64,000 nt of DNA from Arthrobacter liuii (GTDB lineage: Bacteria; Actinomycetota; Actinomycetes; Actinomycetales; Micrococcaceae), in assembly GCF_014639275.1 (NCBI RefSeq), contig NZ_BMFW01000015.1:28433-92432 (forward strand), read 5' to 3'. Below, piece after piece: positions 1 through 10,272 of the stretch. Position 1 is the first letter of the stretch. Each line of letters opens with the position of its first letter. Under the pieces are notes generated by a model. That model worked only from the letters and a program-made list of their open reading frames with translations. It made no database searches and was not told the DNA's origin. The translations under genes and the position numbers were made by a program.

Positions 1-590
1 ACAGCGGAAAGCATGGACAGTGCTGTCAGCAGGACAACGTTGACCACGGCAATGATGGTGGCGAATGAGGCCACTTGTCCCAACGACGCAACCTTCTTCA
101 GCTCGAAGCCGCCGCCTTCAGAACCGGCGAGCGTACCGAGCAGGCTGTCCACCTGGTCGAAGATCCCAGTCAGGTCCAGGACCGTCCACAGGACAATGGC
201 GGCCACCACAGTGACAATTCCCAATGCCACGGAGAGCAGGAATGCCATCTTCAGGACGGACCACGGGTCCACCTTGCTGACCAGCAGCCGGGCCCGGCGG
301 ACTTTCGCCTTTGGCGCCGGCTTGACCAGGCCGGGCGTTCCCTGGCTGGAGCCACCTTGTGCAGGACGCTGCCCCGCCTGGCCCTGGAAGGGGCGCTGGC
401 CCGGCTGCACGGGGCGGTCGCCCTGCTGCGGGCGCTGGCCCGGGACAGCAGGGCGCTGGCCCGGAGCGCCGGCAGGAGCTGCCGGGCGCTGCTGCGGACG
501 AACGGGGGCGTTCACGCGGGGCGCCGCTGACGGCCGATTCCCGTCGGGAACAGTGCTGTTCGGCTTGGGAAATGAGTCGGAATTACTCAC
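1..590 (-). CDS. DUF3566-family transmembrane protein (3' end beyond window)
   Basis: Translating the minus strand from a GTG at 590 gives about 196 codons open to the window edge. The first ~85 residues are a Pro/Gln/Gly-rich cytoplasmic stretch with repeated GQRP units. They are followed by a basic [19 protein letters not shown] segment and a transmembrane helix, then an extracytoplasmic loop and the start of a second helix. This architecture and the position directly after gyrA match the DUF3566 family of Actinobacteria, whose function is unknown. The start overlaps the gyrA stop by 8 bp (GTGAGTAA), and GGAGG lies 6 bases upstream of the GTG, so translation is probably coupled to gyrA. The C-terminus is outside the window. 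Confidence 0.85.
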   Translation of the reverse strand, partial: MSNSDSFPKPNSTVPDGNRPSAAPRVNAPVRPQQRPAAPAGAPGQRPAVPGQRPQQGDRPVQPGQRPFQGQAGQRPAQGGSSQGTPGLVKPAPKAKVRRARLLVSKVDPWSVLKMAFLLSVALGIVTVVAAIVLWTVLDLTGIFDQVDSLLGTLAGSEGGGFELKKVASLGQVASFATIIAVVNVVLLTALSMLSA

Positions 591-3261
591 TCGTTACCTC
601 CGTGTTGTCTTCGTTCGGCTCAGCGTCGCCCGAGGCGTCCTCTGACTCAACGGCCGGTGATTCTTCTGCCATTGCTGGCGCGGCGGATTCCCCAGCGGTC
701 CCGCCATCTTCAGCCAACGTTACGTCATCACCGGTGGATTCTTCGTCCTCAAGGCCGCGTTCGCTGTTACGCGCCACCTCAATAATCCGGTCATTCTTGT
801 CAGGTTTGGCAAAGATGACGCCCATCGTGTCACGGCCCTTTGCCGGAACACCGGCCACAGTGGACCGCACAACCTTGCCGCCCTCCATGACCACCAGGAC
901 TTCATCCTCTTCCTGGACAATGAGCGCACCCACGAGGTGGCCGCGTTCTTCCTGGTATTTGCCCACCTTTATGCCCAGGCCGCCGCGGCCCTGCAGGCGG
1001 TATTCCTCCACCGCGGTGCGCTTGGCATAGCCGCCCTCGGTCACGATGAAGACGAAGGATCCGTCGGTGACCACATCGGCGGCCAGCAGTTCGTCATCCT
1101 CCCGGAACTTCATGCCGGTGACGCCGGATGTGGCACGTCCCATGGGGCGCAGCGCATCGTCGGTGGCGGTGAAGCGGATCGACTGGCCCATGCGGGACAC
1201 CAGGAAGAGGTCGTCGGTTTCCGAGACAAGCTGGGCGGAGACCAGTTCGTCACCGTCGCGCAGGTTGATGGCAATCACCCCGGCGGACCGGTTTGTGTCG
1301 TAGTCCTCCAGCCTGGTCTTCTTCACCAGGCCCCTCTTGGTGGCCAGCACCAGGTAGGGAGCCTGCTGGTAGTCCTTCAGGTCCAGGACCTGCGCAATAT
1401 GTTCGTCGGGCTGGAACGCCATCAGGTTGGCCACATGCTGGCCCTTGGCATCCCGGCCCGCTTCCATCAGTTCGTACGCCTTGGCACGGTACACGCGGCC
1501 GAGGTTGGTGAAGAACAGCAGCCAGTGGTGGGTAGTGGTGACGAAGAAGTGCTCCACAACGTCGTCGCCGCGAAGCTGGGCACCCTTGATGCCCTTGCCG
1601 CCGCGCTGTTGTGAGCGGTAGTTGTCGCTGCGCGTGCGCTTGACGTAGCCGCCGCGGGTGATGGTGACCACCATCTCCTCTTCGGGGATCAGGTCCTCCA
1701 TGGACATGTCGCCGTCGAAGCCCATGAGGATCTTGGTTCGCCGGTCGTCACCGTGCTTATCCACGATCTCGCCCAGTTCGACGCTGATGATCTCGCGCTG
1801 CCGCTGTTCGGAACCCAGGATCGCGTTGTACTCCTCGATCAGGGCCTCAAGTTCAGCGTGCCGGTCCTGGATCTTCTGGCGTTCCAGGGCAGCCAGGCGG
1901 CGCAGCTGCATGTCCAGGATGGCCCGGGCCTGCAGCTCGTCGATGTCGAGCAGTTCCATCAGCCCGTCGCGCGCGGCTTCGGTGGTGTTGGAGGCACGGA
2001 TCAGGGCAATGACCTCGTCGAGCATGTCCAGTGCCTTCAGGAGGGCCCGCAGGATGTGGGCTTCCTCCTCCGCCTTGCGCAGGCGGTACCTGGTGCGGCG
2101 GGCGATGACGTCCATCTGGTGCGTCACCCAGTGGCGGATGAACGCGTCAAGGCTCAGGGTCCGCGGCACGCCGTCCACGATGGCCAGCATGTTTGCAGAG
2201 AAGTTGCTCTGCAACTCGGTGTGCTTGTAGAGGTTGTTCAGCACCACCTTGGGCACTGCGTCACGCTTCAGCACGATCACCAGGCGCTGGCCGGTGCGTC
2301 CGGAGGTTTCGTCGCGGAGGTCGGCGATGCCGGAGATCTTGCCGTCCTTGACGAGTTCGGCGATCTTGATGGCCAGGTTGTCCGGGTTGGCCTGGTACGG
2401 AAGTTCCGTGACTACCAGGCAGGTGCGGCCCTGCAGTTCCTCCACTGCGACCACTGCACGCATGGTGACCGAACCGCGGCCGGTCCGGTAGGCGTCCTCG
2501 ATGCCTTTGTGGCCCAGGATGGTGGCGCCCGTGGGGAAATCCGGACCCTTGACCCGCACCAGCAGTTCCTCGAGCAGTTCCTCCCGGGTAGCCCCGGGGT
2601 TGGCCAGGTACCACTGGACGCCGTCCGCCACTTCGCGGAGGTTGTGCGGTGGGATGTTGGTGGCCATGCCGACGGCGATGCCGGAGGAACCGTTCACCAG
2701 CAGGTTGGGGAACCTGGCCGGCAGGATGGTGGGTTCCTGGTTCTTGCCGTCGTAGTTGTCCTGGAAATCGACGGTTTCCTCGTCGATGTCCCGGACCATT
2801 TCCATGGCCAGGGGCGCCATCTTGGTTTCGGTGTACCGCGGTGCTGCGGCGCCGTCATTGCCCGGCGAACCAAAGTTGCCCTGGCCCAGCGCCAGCGGGT
2901 AGCGCATGGTCCAGTCCTGGATGAGGCGTACCAAGGCGTCGTAGATGGCGGTATCGCCGTGCGGGTGGTACTGGCCCATGACCTCGCCTACAACACGGGC
3001 GCATTTGTTGAAGGAACGGTCGGGGCGGTAGCCGCCGTCGAACATCGCGTACAGCACGCGACGGTGGACGGGCTTGAGTCCGTCGCGGACGTCCGGGAGG
3101 GCACGACCCACGATGACGGCCATGGCGTAGTCCAGGTACGAACGCTGCATTTCCGTCTGCAGGTCCACCTGTTCGACGCGGTCGATCAGCACGTCGCCTT
3201 CAAGAACGGTGTCCGGAGTTCCGGCCTCGGGGGCTGGATTCTCGGGGGTTTCGTCGCTCAT
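583..3261 (-). CDS. gyrA: DNA gyrase subunit A
   Basis: This is the breakage-reunion subunit of DNA gyrase, which with GyrB introduces negative supercoils. The 892-residue product has the winged-helix/tower domain with the active-site tyrosine at Tyr143 (context [12 protein letters not shown]). The six-bladed C-terminal beta-pinwheel carries the GyrA box (QRGGKG), and an acidic Glu/Asp/Ser-rich tail follows. The quinolone-determining segment reads [12 protein letters not shown], with Thr104 at the position of E. coli Ser83 and Asp108 at Asp87. It lies 54 bp downstream of gyrB in the same direction, so the two are probably one operon. The ATG at 3261 gives the normal N-terminus; the RBS is weak. 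Confidence 0.98.
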   Translation of the reverse strand: MSDETPENPAPEAGTPDTVLEGDVLIDRVEQVDLQTEMQRSYLDYAMAVIVGRALPDVRDGLKPVHRRVLYAMFDGGYRPDRSFNKCARVVGEVMGQYHPHGDTAIYDALVRLIQDWTMRYPLALGQGNFGSPGNDGAAAPRYTETKMAPLAMEMVRDIDEETVDFQDNYDGKNQEPTILPARFPNLLVNGSSGIAVGMATNIPPHNLREVADGVQWYLANPGATREELLEELLVRVKGPDFPTGATILGHKGIEDAYRTGRGSVTMRAVVAVEELQGRTCLVVTELPYQANPDNLAIKIAELVKDGKISGIADLRDETSGRTGQRLVIVLKRDAVPKVVLNNLYKHTELQSNFSANMLAIVDGVPRTLSLDAFIRHWVTHQMDVIARRTRYRLRKAEEEAHILRALLKALDMLDEVIALIRASNTTEAARDGLMELLDIDELQARAILDMQLRRLAALERQKIQDRHAELEALIEEYNAILGSEQRQREIISVELGEIVDKHGDDRRTKILMGFDGDMSMEDLIPEEEMVVTITRGGYVKRTRSDNYRSQQRGGKGIKGAQLRGDDVVEHFFVTTTHHWLLFFTNLGRVYRAKAYELMEAGRDAKGQHVANLMAFQPDEHIAQVLDLKDYQQAPYLVLATKRGLVKKTRLEDYDTNRSAGVIAINLRDGDELVSAQLVSETDDLFLVSRMGQSIRFTATDDALRPMGRATSGVTGMKFREDDELLAADVVTDGSFVFIVTEGGYAKRTAVEEYRLQGRGGLGIKVGKYQEERGHLVGALIVQEEDEVLVVMEGGKVVRSTVAGVPAKGRDTMGVIFAKPDKNDRIIEVARNSERGLEDEESTGDDVTLAEDGGTAGESAAPAMAEESPAVESEDASGDAEPNEDNTEVTSE

Positions 3262-3315
3262 TAGTTATTTTCCGTTTCAGGTATATGTCTGGTTCCGAAT
3301 ACTTAGAGCGGGTCC

Positions 3316-5403
3316 TTAGATATCCAGGAACCTGACGTCCTTGGCGTTCTGCTGGATGAAGTTGCGGCGTGATTCCACGTCTTCGCCCATGAGGACGGAG
3401 AAGATCTGGTCGGCGGCGAGGGCGTCGTCCATGGTCACCTGCAGCAAAGTGCGGTGGTCCGGGTCCATGGTGGTGTCCCACAGTTCGGTGTAGTCCATCT
3501 CGCCGAGGCCCTTGTAGCGCTGGATGCCGTTGTCTTTGGGGATACGGCGTCCCGCTGCCTGCCCTGCCACCAGCTTGGCGTCGCGTTCGCGGTCGCTGTA
3601 GACGTAGTCGTGCGGCGCGTTGGACCACTTGATCCGATACAGCGGGGGCTGCGCCAGGTAGACATACCCGTTCTCGATCAGCGGCCGCATGTAGCGGAAC
3701 AGCAGGGTCATCAGCAGGGTGGTGATGTGCTGGCCGTCCACGTCGGCATCTGCCATGAGGACAATCTTGTGGTAGCGCAGCTTGGCAAGGTCGAAGTCCT
3801 CGCCGATGCCGGTACCGAAGGCGGTGATCATGGACTGGACCTCTGCGTTGCCCAGGGCCTTATCCAGCCGGGCACGCTCCACGTTCAGGATCTTGCCGCG
3901 CAGGGGCAGGATGGCCTGGGTCTCGGGGTTGCGGCCGCGCTTGGCTGAACCCCCGGCCGAGTCACCCTCCACGATGTAGACCTCGCATTTTTCCGGGTCC
4001 TTGGAGGAGCAGTCGGAAAGCTTGCCGGGCATGCCAAAGGATTCCAGCGGGCTCTTGCGCCGGGCGTTGTCGCGGGCCTTCCTCGCAGCCATCCGGGCCT
4101 GCGCGGCCGAGATGGCCTTGCGGATGACGTCGCGGGCCGGTCCGGGGTTGCGCTCCAGCCAGTCGCCCAGGCCGTCGGTAACCACGCGCTGGACGAAGCC
4201 CTTCACCTCGGAGTTGCCCAGCTTGGTCTTGGTCTGGCCTTCGAACTGGGGCTCGGCCAGCTTGACGGAGATGACCGCGGTAAGGCCCTCGCGGATGTCG
4301 TCGCCCGTGAGGTTGTCGTCCTTCTCCTTGATGATGCCCTTCTCCCGGGCGTACCGGTTGACCAGGGACGTCAGGGCAGCGCGGAAGCCTTCTTCGTGGG
4401 TGCCGCCCTCATGGGTGTTGATGGTGTTGGCGTAGGTGTGCACGCTCTCGGAGTACGCGCTGGTCCACTGCATGGCCATTTCCAGGGCGATGCGGCGTTC
4501 GGTGTCCTCGGTTTCGAAGGCGATGACGTCTTCGTGGACCACCTCCACCTTCTTGCCCGAGTTAAGGTGCTTGACGTAGTCCAGCAAGCCGTCGTTGTAC
4601 TGGTACACCACGGTGCGGTGTTCTGCGGTGACCTCACCCTCGGTGCTGAGGTCATCGAGGTCGAGGTCGCCGTCGGCATCGTCGCCGGCTGCCGCACGCT
4701 CATCCGTCAAGGTGATGCGCAGGCCCTTGTTAAGGAAGGCCATCTGCTGGAAACGGGCGCGCAGCGTCTCGAAATCGAACTCGGTGGTCTCAAAGATCGC
4801 CGGATCCGGGTAGAAGGTCTGGGTGGTTCCCGTGGTCTCTGTCTCTTCGCCCTTGACCAGGCTGCCCTGGGGCTTGCCGCCGTCGGCGAAGGACATCCGC
4901 CAGACGTGCCCTTGGCGGCGCACTTCCGTGTCCACCCGGCTGGACAGGGCATTGACCACCGAGATGCCCACGCCGTGCAGGCCGCCCGAGACGGCGTATC
5001 CGCCGCCGCCGAACTTGCCGCCGGCGTGCAGGATGGTCATGACCACCTCGACGGTGGGCTTGTGTTCGGTGGGGTGCATGTCCACGGGAATGCCGCGGCC
5101 GTCGTCCACCACCTTGACACCGCCATCGGCCTGCAGGACAACCTCGATGTGGCTGCAGTAGCCGGCCAGCGCTTCATCCACGGAGTTGTCCACCACCTCG
5201 TAGACCAGGTGGTGGAGGCCGCGGGGTCCGGTGGAGCCGATGTACATGCCTGGGCGCTTGCGGACGGCCTCGAGGCCTTCAAGGACAGTGATGTCGCTGG
5301 CGCCGTATTCCCTTGGGCTTGTTGCCGCAGGCGGGGTATCAGGGGTGCGGCCATCCTCGACTGCTGTATCTGCTGCCAGAATATCCGTGTTGTCGTTAGC
5401 CAC
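3316..5403 (-). CDS. gyrB: DNA gyrase subunit B
   Basis: This is the ATPase subunit of DNA gyrase. The GHKL ATPase domain shows [19 protein letters not shown] and [15 protein letters not shown]. The transducer domain follows, and then the TOPRIM domain with [16 protein letters not shown] and the DADVDGQHI metal-binding motif, ending in the usual [13 protein letters not shown]-terminus. I chose the GTG at 5403 (695 aa) because AGAGGAG precedes it by 11 bases and the preceding residues are not conserved-looking. The frame stays open up to a possible ATG at 5481 (721 aa). gyrA follows 54 bp downstream. Confidence 0.97.
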   Translation of the reverse strand: MANDNTDILAADTAVEDGRTPDTPPAATSPREYGASDITVLEGLEAVRKRPGMYIGSTGPRGLHHLVYEVVDNSVDEALAGYCSHIEVVLQADGGVKVVDDGRGIPVDMHPTEHKPTVEVVMTILHAGGKFGGGGYAVSGGLHGVGISVVNALSSRVDTEVRRQGHVWRMSFADGGKPQGSLVKGEETETTGTTQTFYPDPAIFETTEFDFETLRARFQQMAFLNKGLRITLTDERAAAGDDADGDLDLDDLSTEGEVTAEHRTVVYQYNDGLLDYVKHLNSGKKVEVVHEDVIAFETEDTERRIALEMAMQWTSAYSESVHTYANTINTHEGGTHEEGFRAALTSLVNRYAREKGIIKEKDDNLTGDDIREGLTAVISVKLAEPQFEGQTKTKLGNSEVKGFVQRVVTDGLGDWLERNPGPARDVIRKAISAAQARMAARKARDNARRKSPLESFGMPGKLSDCSSKDPEKCEVYIVEGDSAGGSAKRGRNPETQAILPLRGKILNVERARLDKALGNAEVQSMITAFGTGIGEDFDLAKLRYHKIVLMADADVDGQHITTLLMTLLFRYMRPLIENGYVYLAQPPLYRIKWSNAPHDYVYSDRERDAKLVAGQAAGRRIPKDNGIQRYKGLGEMDYTELWDTTMDPDHRTLLQVTMDDALAADQIFSVLMGEDVESRRNFIQQNAKDVRFLDI

Positions 5404-5781
5404 AGGCTCTGCGACTCCTCTGTTCTCGATGATGGCCGGCGGGCTTCTCTTCACAGGGAAAAGGCACCCGCCAACAGGCACAAACTTATGGCGCCGGTGG
5501 CTTGCTGACGGTGATGATCCATGCCCTGCACGCAGGCAGCGCGCGGAGAATGGACTGAAGTCAACGTTTCATCCGCGCCCAGTTATCTGCGTCAATTCTA
5601 CCGTGAACAAGGGCATATCCCCGCATTCTAAGGGCCTTCGGCACTGGTGAATATGGCCATGCGAGGCTCTTGGCCCCGCCTTGGGCGGCCCAGCGGTGCA
5701 CCCTCCGGGTTCCTATACAGGCCTGGTTCCCTACAGCGCCCTGTACGGCCTTGCGCGCAGTTTCAAGACCTGCGGTTGCGG
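5404..5781. promoter_or_regulatory. Intergenic region upstream of gyrB
   Basis: This 378-bp gap separates dciA from gyrB, both on the minus strand, and should hold the gyrB promoter. On the minus strand a TAGAAT hexamer near 5594-5600 could be a -10 element, but I see no convincing -35 at the right distance. No small ORF, tRNA or clear hairpin is supported. Confidence 0.35.
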
Positions 5782-6336
5782 CTATCCGTAAGTGTCCCGT
5801 GGACCGCGGCCGTTGACACTGCGTCCACCCTTGCGCCAGCTTGGTGCCGAGGGTCCCAGCACCTGGATGCTGGTCACCACGCCATCGCCCAGTTCCCGGC
5901 GGAATTTCTCCAGCAGGCTAGTGCTCAAAAGCCTGAGCTGGGTTGCCCAGGCAGTGGAATCGCACCGCACGTGCAGGGTGGTGGCGGTGAAGCTTTCGGG
6001 TATGCAGTGCGCGGAGATTTCGGGTCCCACCAACGTGGCCCACTCCGCCATGACAGAGCCGACAGCCACTGGCGACGTCCAGCCCCGTTCTGCCACAAGC
6101 CGTCCTACAACCTTCCCAAGGCCGAGCGGATCGCGGCCGGTGGAGTGGAACTGGCTGAAGCCGCGGGTGTCACGGATACTGCCTTTGGCCTTCTGCGAAC
6201 CGGGCCGTGCCGCTTTCCGGCGGACTTCACCGCGGGCGGCCGCGGCTTCCCGCATCCTGTTCAGCGCGGCCTGCGGGGCATCGATGTCGTCAGGCTCACG
6301 GCCGGGCTGCAGGCCGCCGCCCTGGTCACTGCTCAT
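5782..6336 (-). CDS. dciA: DciA-type helicase operator protein (DUF721)
   Basis: The 184-residue product has a disordered, charged N-terminal ~65 residues. A DUF721 domain follows (about residues 70-165, with WATLVGPEISAHCIPESF and LHVRCDSTAWATQLRLL). DUF721/DciA proteins are the DnaB-interacting helicase-loading factors in bacteria that lack DnaC or DnaI, and they are usually encoded between recF and gyrB in Actinobacteria, as here. The ATG at 6336 overlaps the end of recF by 11 bp, implying translational coupling. The actinobacterial role is inferred from the family. Confidence 0.9.
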   Translation of the reverse strand: MSSDQGGGLQPGREPDDIDAPQAALNRMREAAAARGEVRRKAARPGSQKAKGSIRDTRGFSQFHSTGRDPLGLGKVVGRLVAERGWTSPVAVGSVMAEWATLVGPEISAHCIPESFTATTLHVRCDSTAWATQLRLLSTSLLEKFRRELGDGVVTSIQVLGPSAPSWRKGGRSVNGRGPRDTYG

Positions 6337-7531
6337 CGATACCTCCCGGGATGACCTTCACCCGCCGCCCGGACAGCTCGTCCGGAATGTCGGCGTCGAC
6401 GGCGGCGGTCACCAGGACCTGTTCCGCGCCGGCGACTATTGCCGCCAGTTTACGCCGCCGCTGGACGTCCAGTTCGGCAAAGACGTCGTCAAGGATGAGG
6501 ATGGGAGCAGAACCACCGGTCCGGGCATCGTCCAGCATCACGTAGTACGAGGCCAGCCGAAGGGACAAACACATGGACCACGTTTCCCCGTGCGAGGCAT
6601 ATCCCTTGGCAGGCGCCTGGCCGAGCGTCAGCTCCAGTTCGTCACGGTGCGGGCCAACAAGGGAAATGCCCCGTTCCAGTTCCTTTTTCCGGGATTCCGC
6701 GAACGCCTGGATATACCGTTCCATGAGTTGCTCGACGGAAAGCAGCCGCAGGTCATCCTGCGCGGCTGAAGAACCTCCGCCCGGGGCTTGCTGCACACTT
6801 CCGGCTGGAACGCCGTCGTCGTCCATCTGGTTCTGGAGCGTAGAACGGTAGGTGGCGTCAGCGTGCTTGGACGCGTCCGTGAGCTCGGCGTAGGCCCGGG
6901 AAAGGTGCGGGCGGAGCCGTTCCACCAGCTCCAGCCGGGCGTGCAGCAATTCCGCTCCGGCACGGGCCATGTGCTGGTCCCACACGTCCAGGGTGGATTC
7001 ATGCGCTGCCGTGAACTTGCCGGCACGCGCCGACTTGAGCAGGGCGTTGCGCTGTTTCAGGACACGGTCGTAATCGCTCCGGGTGGCTGCGTGGCGCGGG
7101 ATAAGGCTGGCCAGCAGCTCGTCCAGGAAGCGGCGGCGGTTGGACGGATCACCCTTGACCAAAGCCAGGTCCTCCGGCGCGAAAAGGACGGTCTGGCAAA
7201 TGCCGAGGATGTCGCGGGCACGCACCGGATTGCTGCGGTTGATGCGGCCGCGGTTGGCGCGACTGGCGTTGATTTCCAGCTCAAGGACCGTTGTCTGGCT
7301 GCCGCGGACCAGGCGGGCGCGCACCAGTGCCCGCTCCGTACCGAACCTCAGCAGGGGCGCATCGGAACTGACACGGTGCGAACTAAGCGTGGCCAGGTAA
7401 CCGATGGCCTCCATCAGGTTGGTCTTGCCGATTCCGTTGTACCCCACCAGGACGGTGACGCCCGGGCCCAAGGCGAGGTCAACCTGGGCGTAACTGCGGA
7501 AGTCGGTCAGTGAAAGGTGTTCCAGATACAC
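6326..7531 (-). CDS. recF: DNA replication and repair protein RecF
   Basis: RecF is an SMC-like ATPase that helps load RecA at single-strand gaps. The 401-residue product has the Walker A motif GYNGIGKT at residues 30-37, the family start YLEHLSLTDFRSY, the signature region LVGPHRDELELTLG, and a C-terminal Walker B at LILDDVFAELD. It starts at GTG 7531, reads 45 bp downstream of gnd, and overlaps dciA. The RBS is poor, so translation may depend on upstream genes. Confidence 0.97.
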   Translation of the reverse strand: MYLEHLSLTDFRSYAQVDLALGPGVTVLVGYNGIGKTNLMEAIGYLATLSSHRVSSDAPLLRFGTERALVRARLVRGSQTTVLELEINASRANRGRINRSNPVRARDILGICQTVLFAPEDLALVKGDPSNRRRFLDELLASLIPRHAATRSDYDRVLKQRNALLKSARAGKFTAAHESTLDVWDQHMARAGAELLHARLELVERLRPHLSRAYAELTDASKHADATYRSTLQNQMDDDGVPAGSVQQAPGGGSSAAQDDLRLLSVEQLMERYIQAFAESRKKELERGISLVGPHRDELELTLGQAPAKGYASHGETWSMCLSLRLASYYVMLDDARTGGSAPILILDDVFAELDVQRRRKLAAIVAGAEQVLVTAAVDADIPDELSGRRVKVIPGGIDEQ

Positions 7532-7576
7532 GCGGTTTTCGGCAATTCTGGGAACATTGTTGGTTCCCGGTGGGTG

Positions 7577-8473
7577 CTATTTGGCGGGACGGGTTGCGTG
7601 GCCGCCGAATTGGTTGCGCAGCGCGGAAACCATCTTCATGGCAGGCGAGGTGTCTTCGCGGGATGCGAACCTGGCAAACAGCGCGGCGGTGATGGCTGGA
7701 GCGGGAACCGCGTTGGCGATAGCTTCCTCCACCGTCCAGCGGCCTTCGCCGGAATCCTCCACGTAATCGTCAATCGAGGCCAGGCCCGGGTCCTCGTCCA
7801 AGGCCTTGACCATGAGGTCCAGCAGCCACGAGCGGACCACCGTCCCCTTCTGCCACGCCCGGAAGGTGCCGGGCAGGTCGGTGACGATGTCCTTGGCGGC
7901 GAGCAGTTCATAGCCCTCGGCATACGCCTGCATCAATCCGTATTCGATTCCGTTGTGGACCATCTTGGCGTAGTGGCCGGCACCGATTCCGCCCACGTGG
8001 ACAAAACTGTCCGCCCTCTCACCCTCCGGACGCAGCGCATCGAAAATTGGCAAAGCGCGCTCAATGTCCGCGGCGTCGCCACCGGCCATCAGTCCGTAAC
8101 CGTTCTGGAGTCCCCAAACTCCGCCCGAGACGCCGCAGTCGGCGAAGCGGATCCCCTTGGCGGCGAACAGTTCGCCGTGCCTCTGGTCTTCGGTGAATCG
8201 GGAGTTGCCGCCGTCGATGACAAGGTCGCCCGGCTGCAGCTTTTCGCTGAGTTCGGTAACCACGGCATCGGTGATGGCTCCGGACGGGACCATTACCCAG
8301 ATGATTCTCGGCGCAGGAACCGCGGCGATCAGATCATCGACGCTGGCGGCATCAGTGACGTCAGGGTTCCGGTCGTAGCCCGTGACCTCCACGCTTCCCT
8401 TGCGCAGGCGCTCACGCATGTTGAATCCCATTTTGCCGAGGCCAATCAGTCCAATGTGCATTGTGGAACTCAT
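7577..8473 (-). CDS. gnd: 6-phosphogluconate dehydrogenase, short (NAD-type) form
   Basis: The enzyme oxidatively decarboxylates 6-phosphogluconate to ribulose 5-phosphate. The 298-residue product has the N-terminal Rossmann motif GLIGLGKMGFNM, the substrate-binding stretch DGGNSRFTEDQRHGE, CGVSGGVWGLQNGYGLMAGG, and the catalytic Lys/His region GAGHYAKMVHNGIEYGLMQAYAEG. At ~300 residues it belongs to the short subclass, usually NAD-dependent and lacking the long C-terminal tail of the ~470-residue NADP enzyme; cofactor preference here is inferred. It lies between dnaN and recF, a conserved actinobacterial position. An alternative ATG lies four codons downstream (MHIGLIG). Confidence 0.93.
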   Translation of the reverse strand: MSSTMHIGLIGLGKMGFNMRERLRKGSVEVTGYDRNPDVTDAASVDDLIAAVPAPRIIWVMVPSGAITDAVVTELSEKLQPGDLVIDGGNSRFTEDQRHGELFAAKGIRFADCGVSGGVWGLQNGYGLMAGGDAADIERALPIFDALRPEGERADSFVHVGGIGAGHYAKMVHNGIEYGLMQAYAEGYELLAAKDIVTDLPGTFRAWQKGTVVRSWLLDLMVKALDEDPGLASIDDYVEDSGEGRWTVEEAIANAVPAPAITAALFARFASREDTSPAMKMVSALRNQFGGHATRPAK

Positions 8474-8556
8474 TTCTGCGCTAGTGGGTGGCGGTGGTTG
8501 GGAGGGGGTCGCTCTTCTGGGGTAGTCCCGCGCCGTGAGGGCGGCGGTGGGTGGGG

Positions 8557-8609
8557 CCCCATCGGCGAGGGGCCCGGCCTGAGCTTGCGAAGGCTGGGAG
8601 CCGATGGGG
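8557..8609 (-). terminator. Hairpin directly after dnaN
   Basis: CCCCATCGGC (8557-8566) and GCCGATGGGG (8600-8609) form a perfect 10-bp stem, with a smaller inner GCCT/AGGC stem in the loop. It begins one base past the dnaN stop. There is no U-tract, as is common for actinobacterial terminators, so it could end or attenuate dnaN transcription before gnd. Confidence 0.6.
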
Positions 8610-8610
8610 A

Positions 8611-9735
8611 CTAGTTGGGAAGTCGGACCGGCATCACCAGGTAGCGGTAGTCATCCTGGTCTTCGCCGTCGGCATCTGCTTGGGCTGTGATCATGGCCGG
8701 CTTGGGTGCCGCGGTGAACGAGAACCGGACGAACTTTGTCTCTATGACGCTGAGCCCCTCGATCAGGTAATGCGGATTGAAGGCAACAGTGATGTCGTCA
8801 CCGGACAGCTGCGCTTCAAGCTCTTCGGACGCCTGTGCGTCCTCTCCGGTACCGGCGTCCAGGTTTAGCAGTCCAGCAGTGAAAGCAAGCCGGACCGGGG
8901 TGTTGCGCTCGGCCACGAGCGAGACCCGGCGCACGGCTTCAACCAGTTCCTGGGTCTGGACCGTGGCATGGATGGGGGTGGACTCGGGGAACAGCGACCG
9001 GATCTTGGGGTAGTCGCCGTCCACCAGGAGTGACGTGGTGGTGCGCCCGCCGCTTTCGAACCCGATAAGCCGGCTGTCGTCGTCGGACAGGGCCAGGTTG
9101 ATGTCCCCACTGTTGCCGAGCGTTTTAGCTACCTCATTGAGGGTTTTGGCCTTGACCAGGGCGCTGGTGGAAATGCCGGGAGTGACCGGCTTCCACGGCA
9201 CTTCACGCATGGCGAGCCGGTAACGGTCGGTGGCCAGCAGCGTGATCAGGTCGTCTTCGATCTCCATTCGCACGCCGGTGAGGATGGGGAGGGTGTCGTC
9301 CTTGCTGGCCGCGATGATGACCTGCGAAACGGCCTGGGCGAAGGCATCGCCCGGAACGGTTCCGCTGATGGCCGGCAGGGCTGGCAGTGGGGGATATTCG
9401 GCTTCCGGCATGGTGGCCAGGTGGAAGCTGCTTCGGCGGCAGGTAAGCGTGACTTTGTTGCCGTCGGTTTCGACGTCCACCGGCGCCGAAGGCAGGCTGC
9501 GGCAGATGTCGGCAAGCAGTCGTCCGGAAACCAGGATGGTGCCTTCGTCCCTGATGTCGGCCGTGATTTCAAGTCGTGCCGAGGTCTCGTAGTCAAAGCT
9601 GGAAAGGCTGACGGTTCCTGCTTCAGCCTTCAAAAGCAGGCCGGAGAGGACGGGCACTGGCGGCCGCGGAGACAACGACCGGGCTGTCCAGGTGACGGCT
9701 TCTGCCAGGACGTCCCGATCGACTCTGAACTTCAC
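8611..9735 (-). CDS. dnaN: DNA polymerase III beta sliding clamp
   Basis: DnaN is the processivity clamp that encircles DNA and tethers replicative polymerases. The 374-residue product shows three repeated clamp domains, the family start KFRVDRDVLAEAVTWTARSL, and the C-terminal groove sequence DDYRYLVMPVRLPN. It starts at a GTG preceded by AAAGGCGG. It lies on the far side of oriC from dnaA and is transcribed in the same direction, but is separated from dnaA by the 537-bp origin region. Confidence 0.98.
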   Translation of the reverse strand: MKFRVDRDVLAEAVTWTARSLSPRPPVPVLSGLLLKAEAGTVSLSSFDYETSARLEITADIRDEGTILVSGRLLADICRSLPSAPVDVETDGNKVTLTCRRSSFHLATMPEAEYPPLPALPAISGTVPGDAFAQAVSQVIIAASKDDTLPILTGVRMEIEDDLITLLATDRYRLAMREVPWKPVTPGISTSALVKAKTLNEVAKTLGNSGDINLALSDDDSRLIGFESGGRTTTSLLVDGDYPKIRSLFPESTPIHATVQTQELVEAVRRVSLVAERNTPVRLAFTAGLLNLDAGTGEDAQASEELEAQLSGDDITVAFNPHYLIEGLSVIETKFVRFSFTAAPKPAMITAQADADGEDQDDYRYLVMPVRLPN

Positions 9736-10272
9736 GGAAGGGTGCCGCCTTTCATTGCTGATGCCATGTAAACCCGGGAATTTCGCAGGAAACTCCGGAA
9801 GAAGTTGGGCGTGCCCTTCGATGGTGCATGGTCCGTGGAGATTGAAACCACACGAAAACCCAGGGATGGGAGCGCTGCTGACAGCTTAGCCGGAAGATCC
9901 GGGATTAACCCATCCCCCGGAGTCCGGCCCGGACCTCCAGGGGCCGGCAGGCCCTGTCTCCGAATGTGCGGACCGTTCTTGTTGTTTGAGGGATTTCGAT
10001 TTTTTGGGATTAGTAGTGTTAATAACTGCTGTGGAAACTGTGGATAACCCGGTCCAGCCGCATGGTTCCGCGCTTAAGCCCTGTTCACGGACTGTGCGTT
10101 AAGCAGGTTTTAAACAGGGTGTGGATGGGGACAACACGAAACCCTGTTTTTAACGATCCACAGACGGCTTAAGGGTTTTAAGCCCATTAACCGCCCTTGT
10201 CCCCTTAACTATCCACAGGCTTATCCACATGCCTCTGTTAATAAGGTATGGAGTGCCCGGTGCGGTGTGGAT
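9736..10272. other. oriC: oriC region between dnaA and dnaN
   Basis: This intergenic region holds a cluster of DnaA boxes. Perfect boxes are TGTGGATAA at 10039-10047 and TTATCCACA at 10221-10229. One-mismatch or weaker boxes lie at 10030-10038 (TGTGGAAAC), 10120-10128 (TGTGGATGG), 10154-10162 (CGATCCACA), 10209-10217 (CTATCCACA) and 10266-10274 (TGTGGATTC). A T-rich, low-GC stretch at about 9979-10027 is the best candidate unwinding element. An inverted repeat AAACAGGGT (10112-10120) / ACCCTGTTT (10141-10149) frames one of the weak boxes. The dnaN-proximal part (9736-9978) should contain the dnaN promoter; I see no gene. Confidence 0.9.

Noticed and set aside
1753..3264. 503-residue frame antisense to gyrA
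   Set aside because: It is the high-GC shadow of gyrA, with no RBS and no family resemblance.
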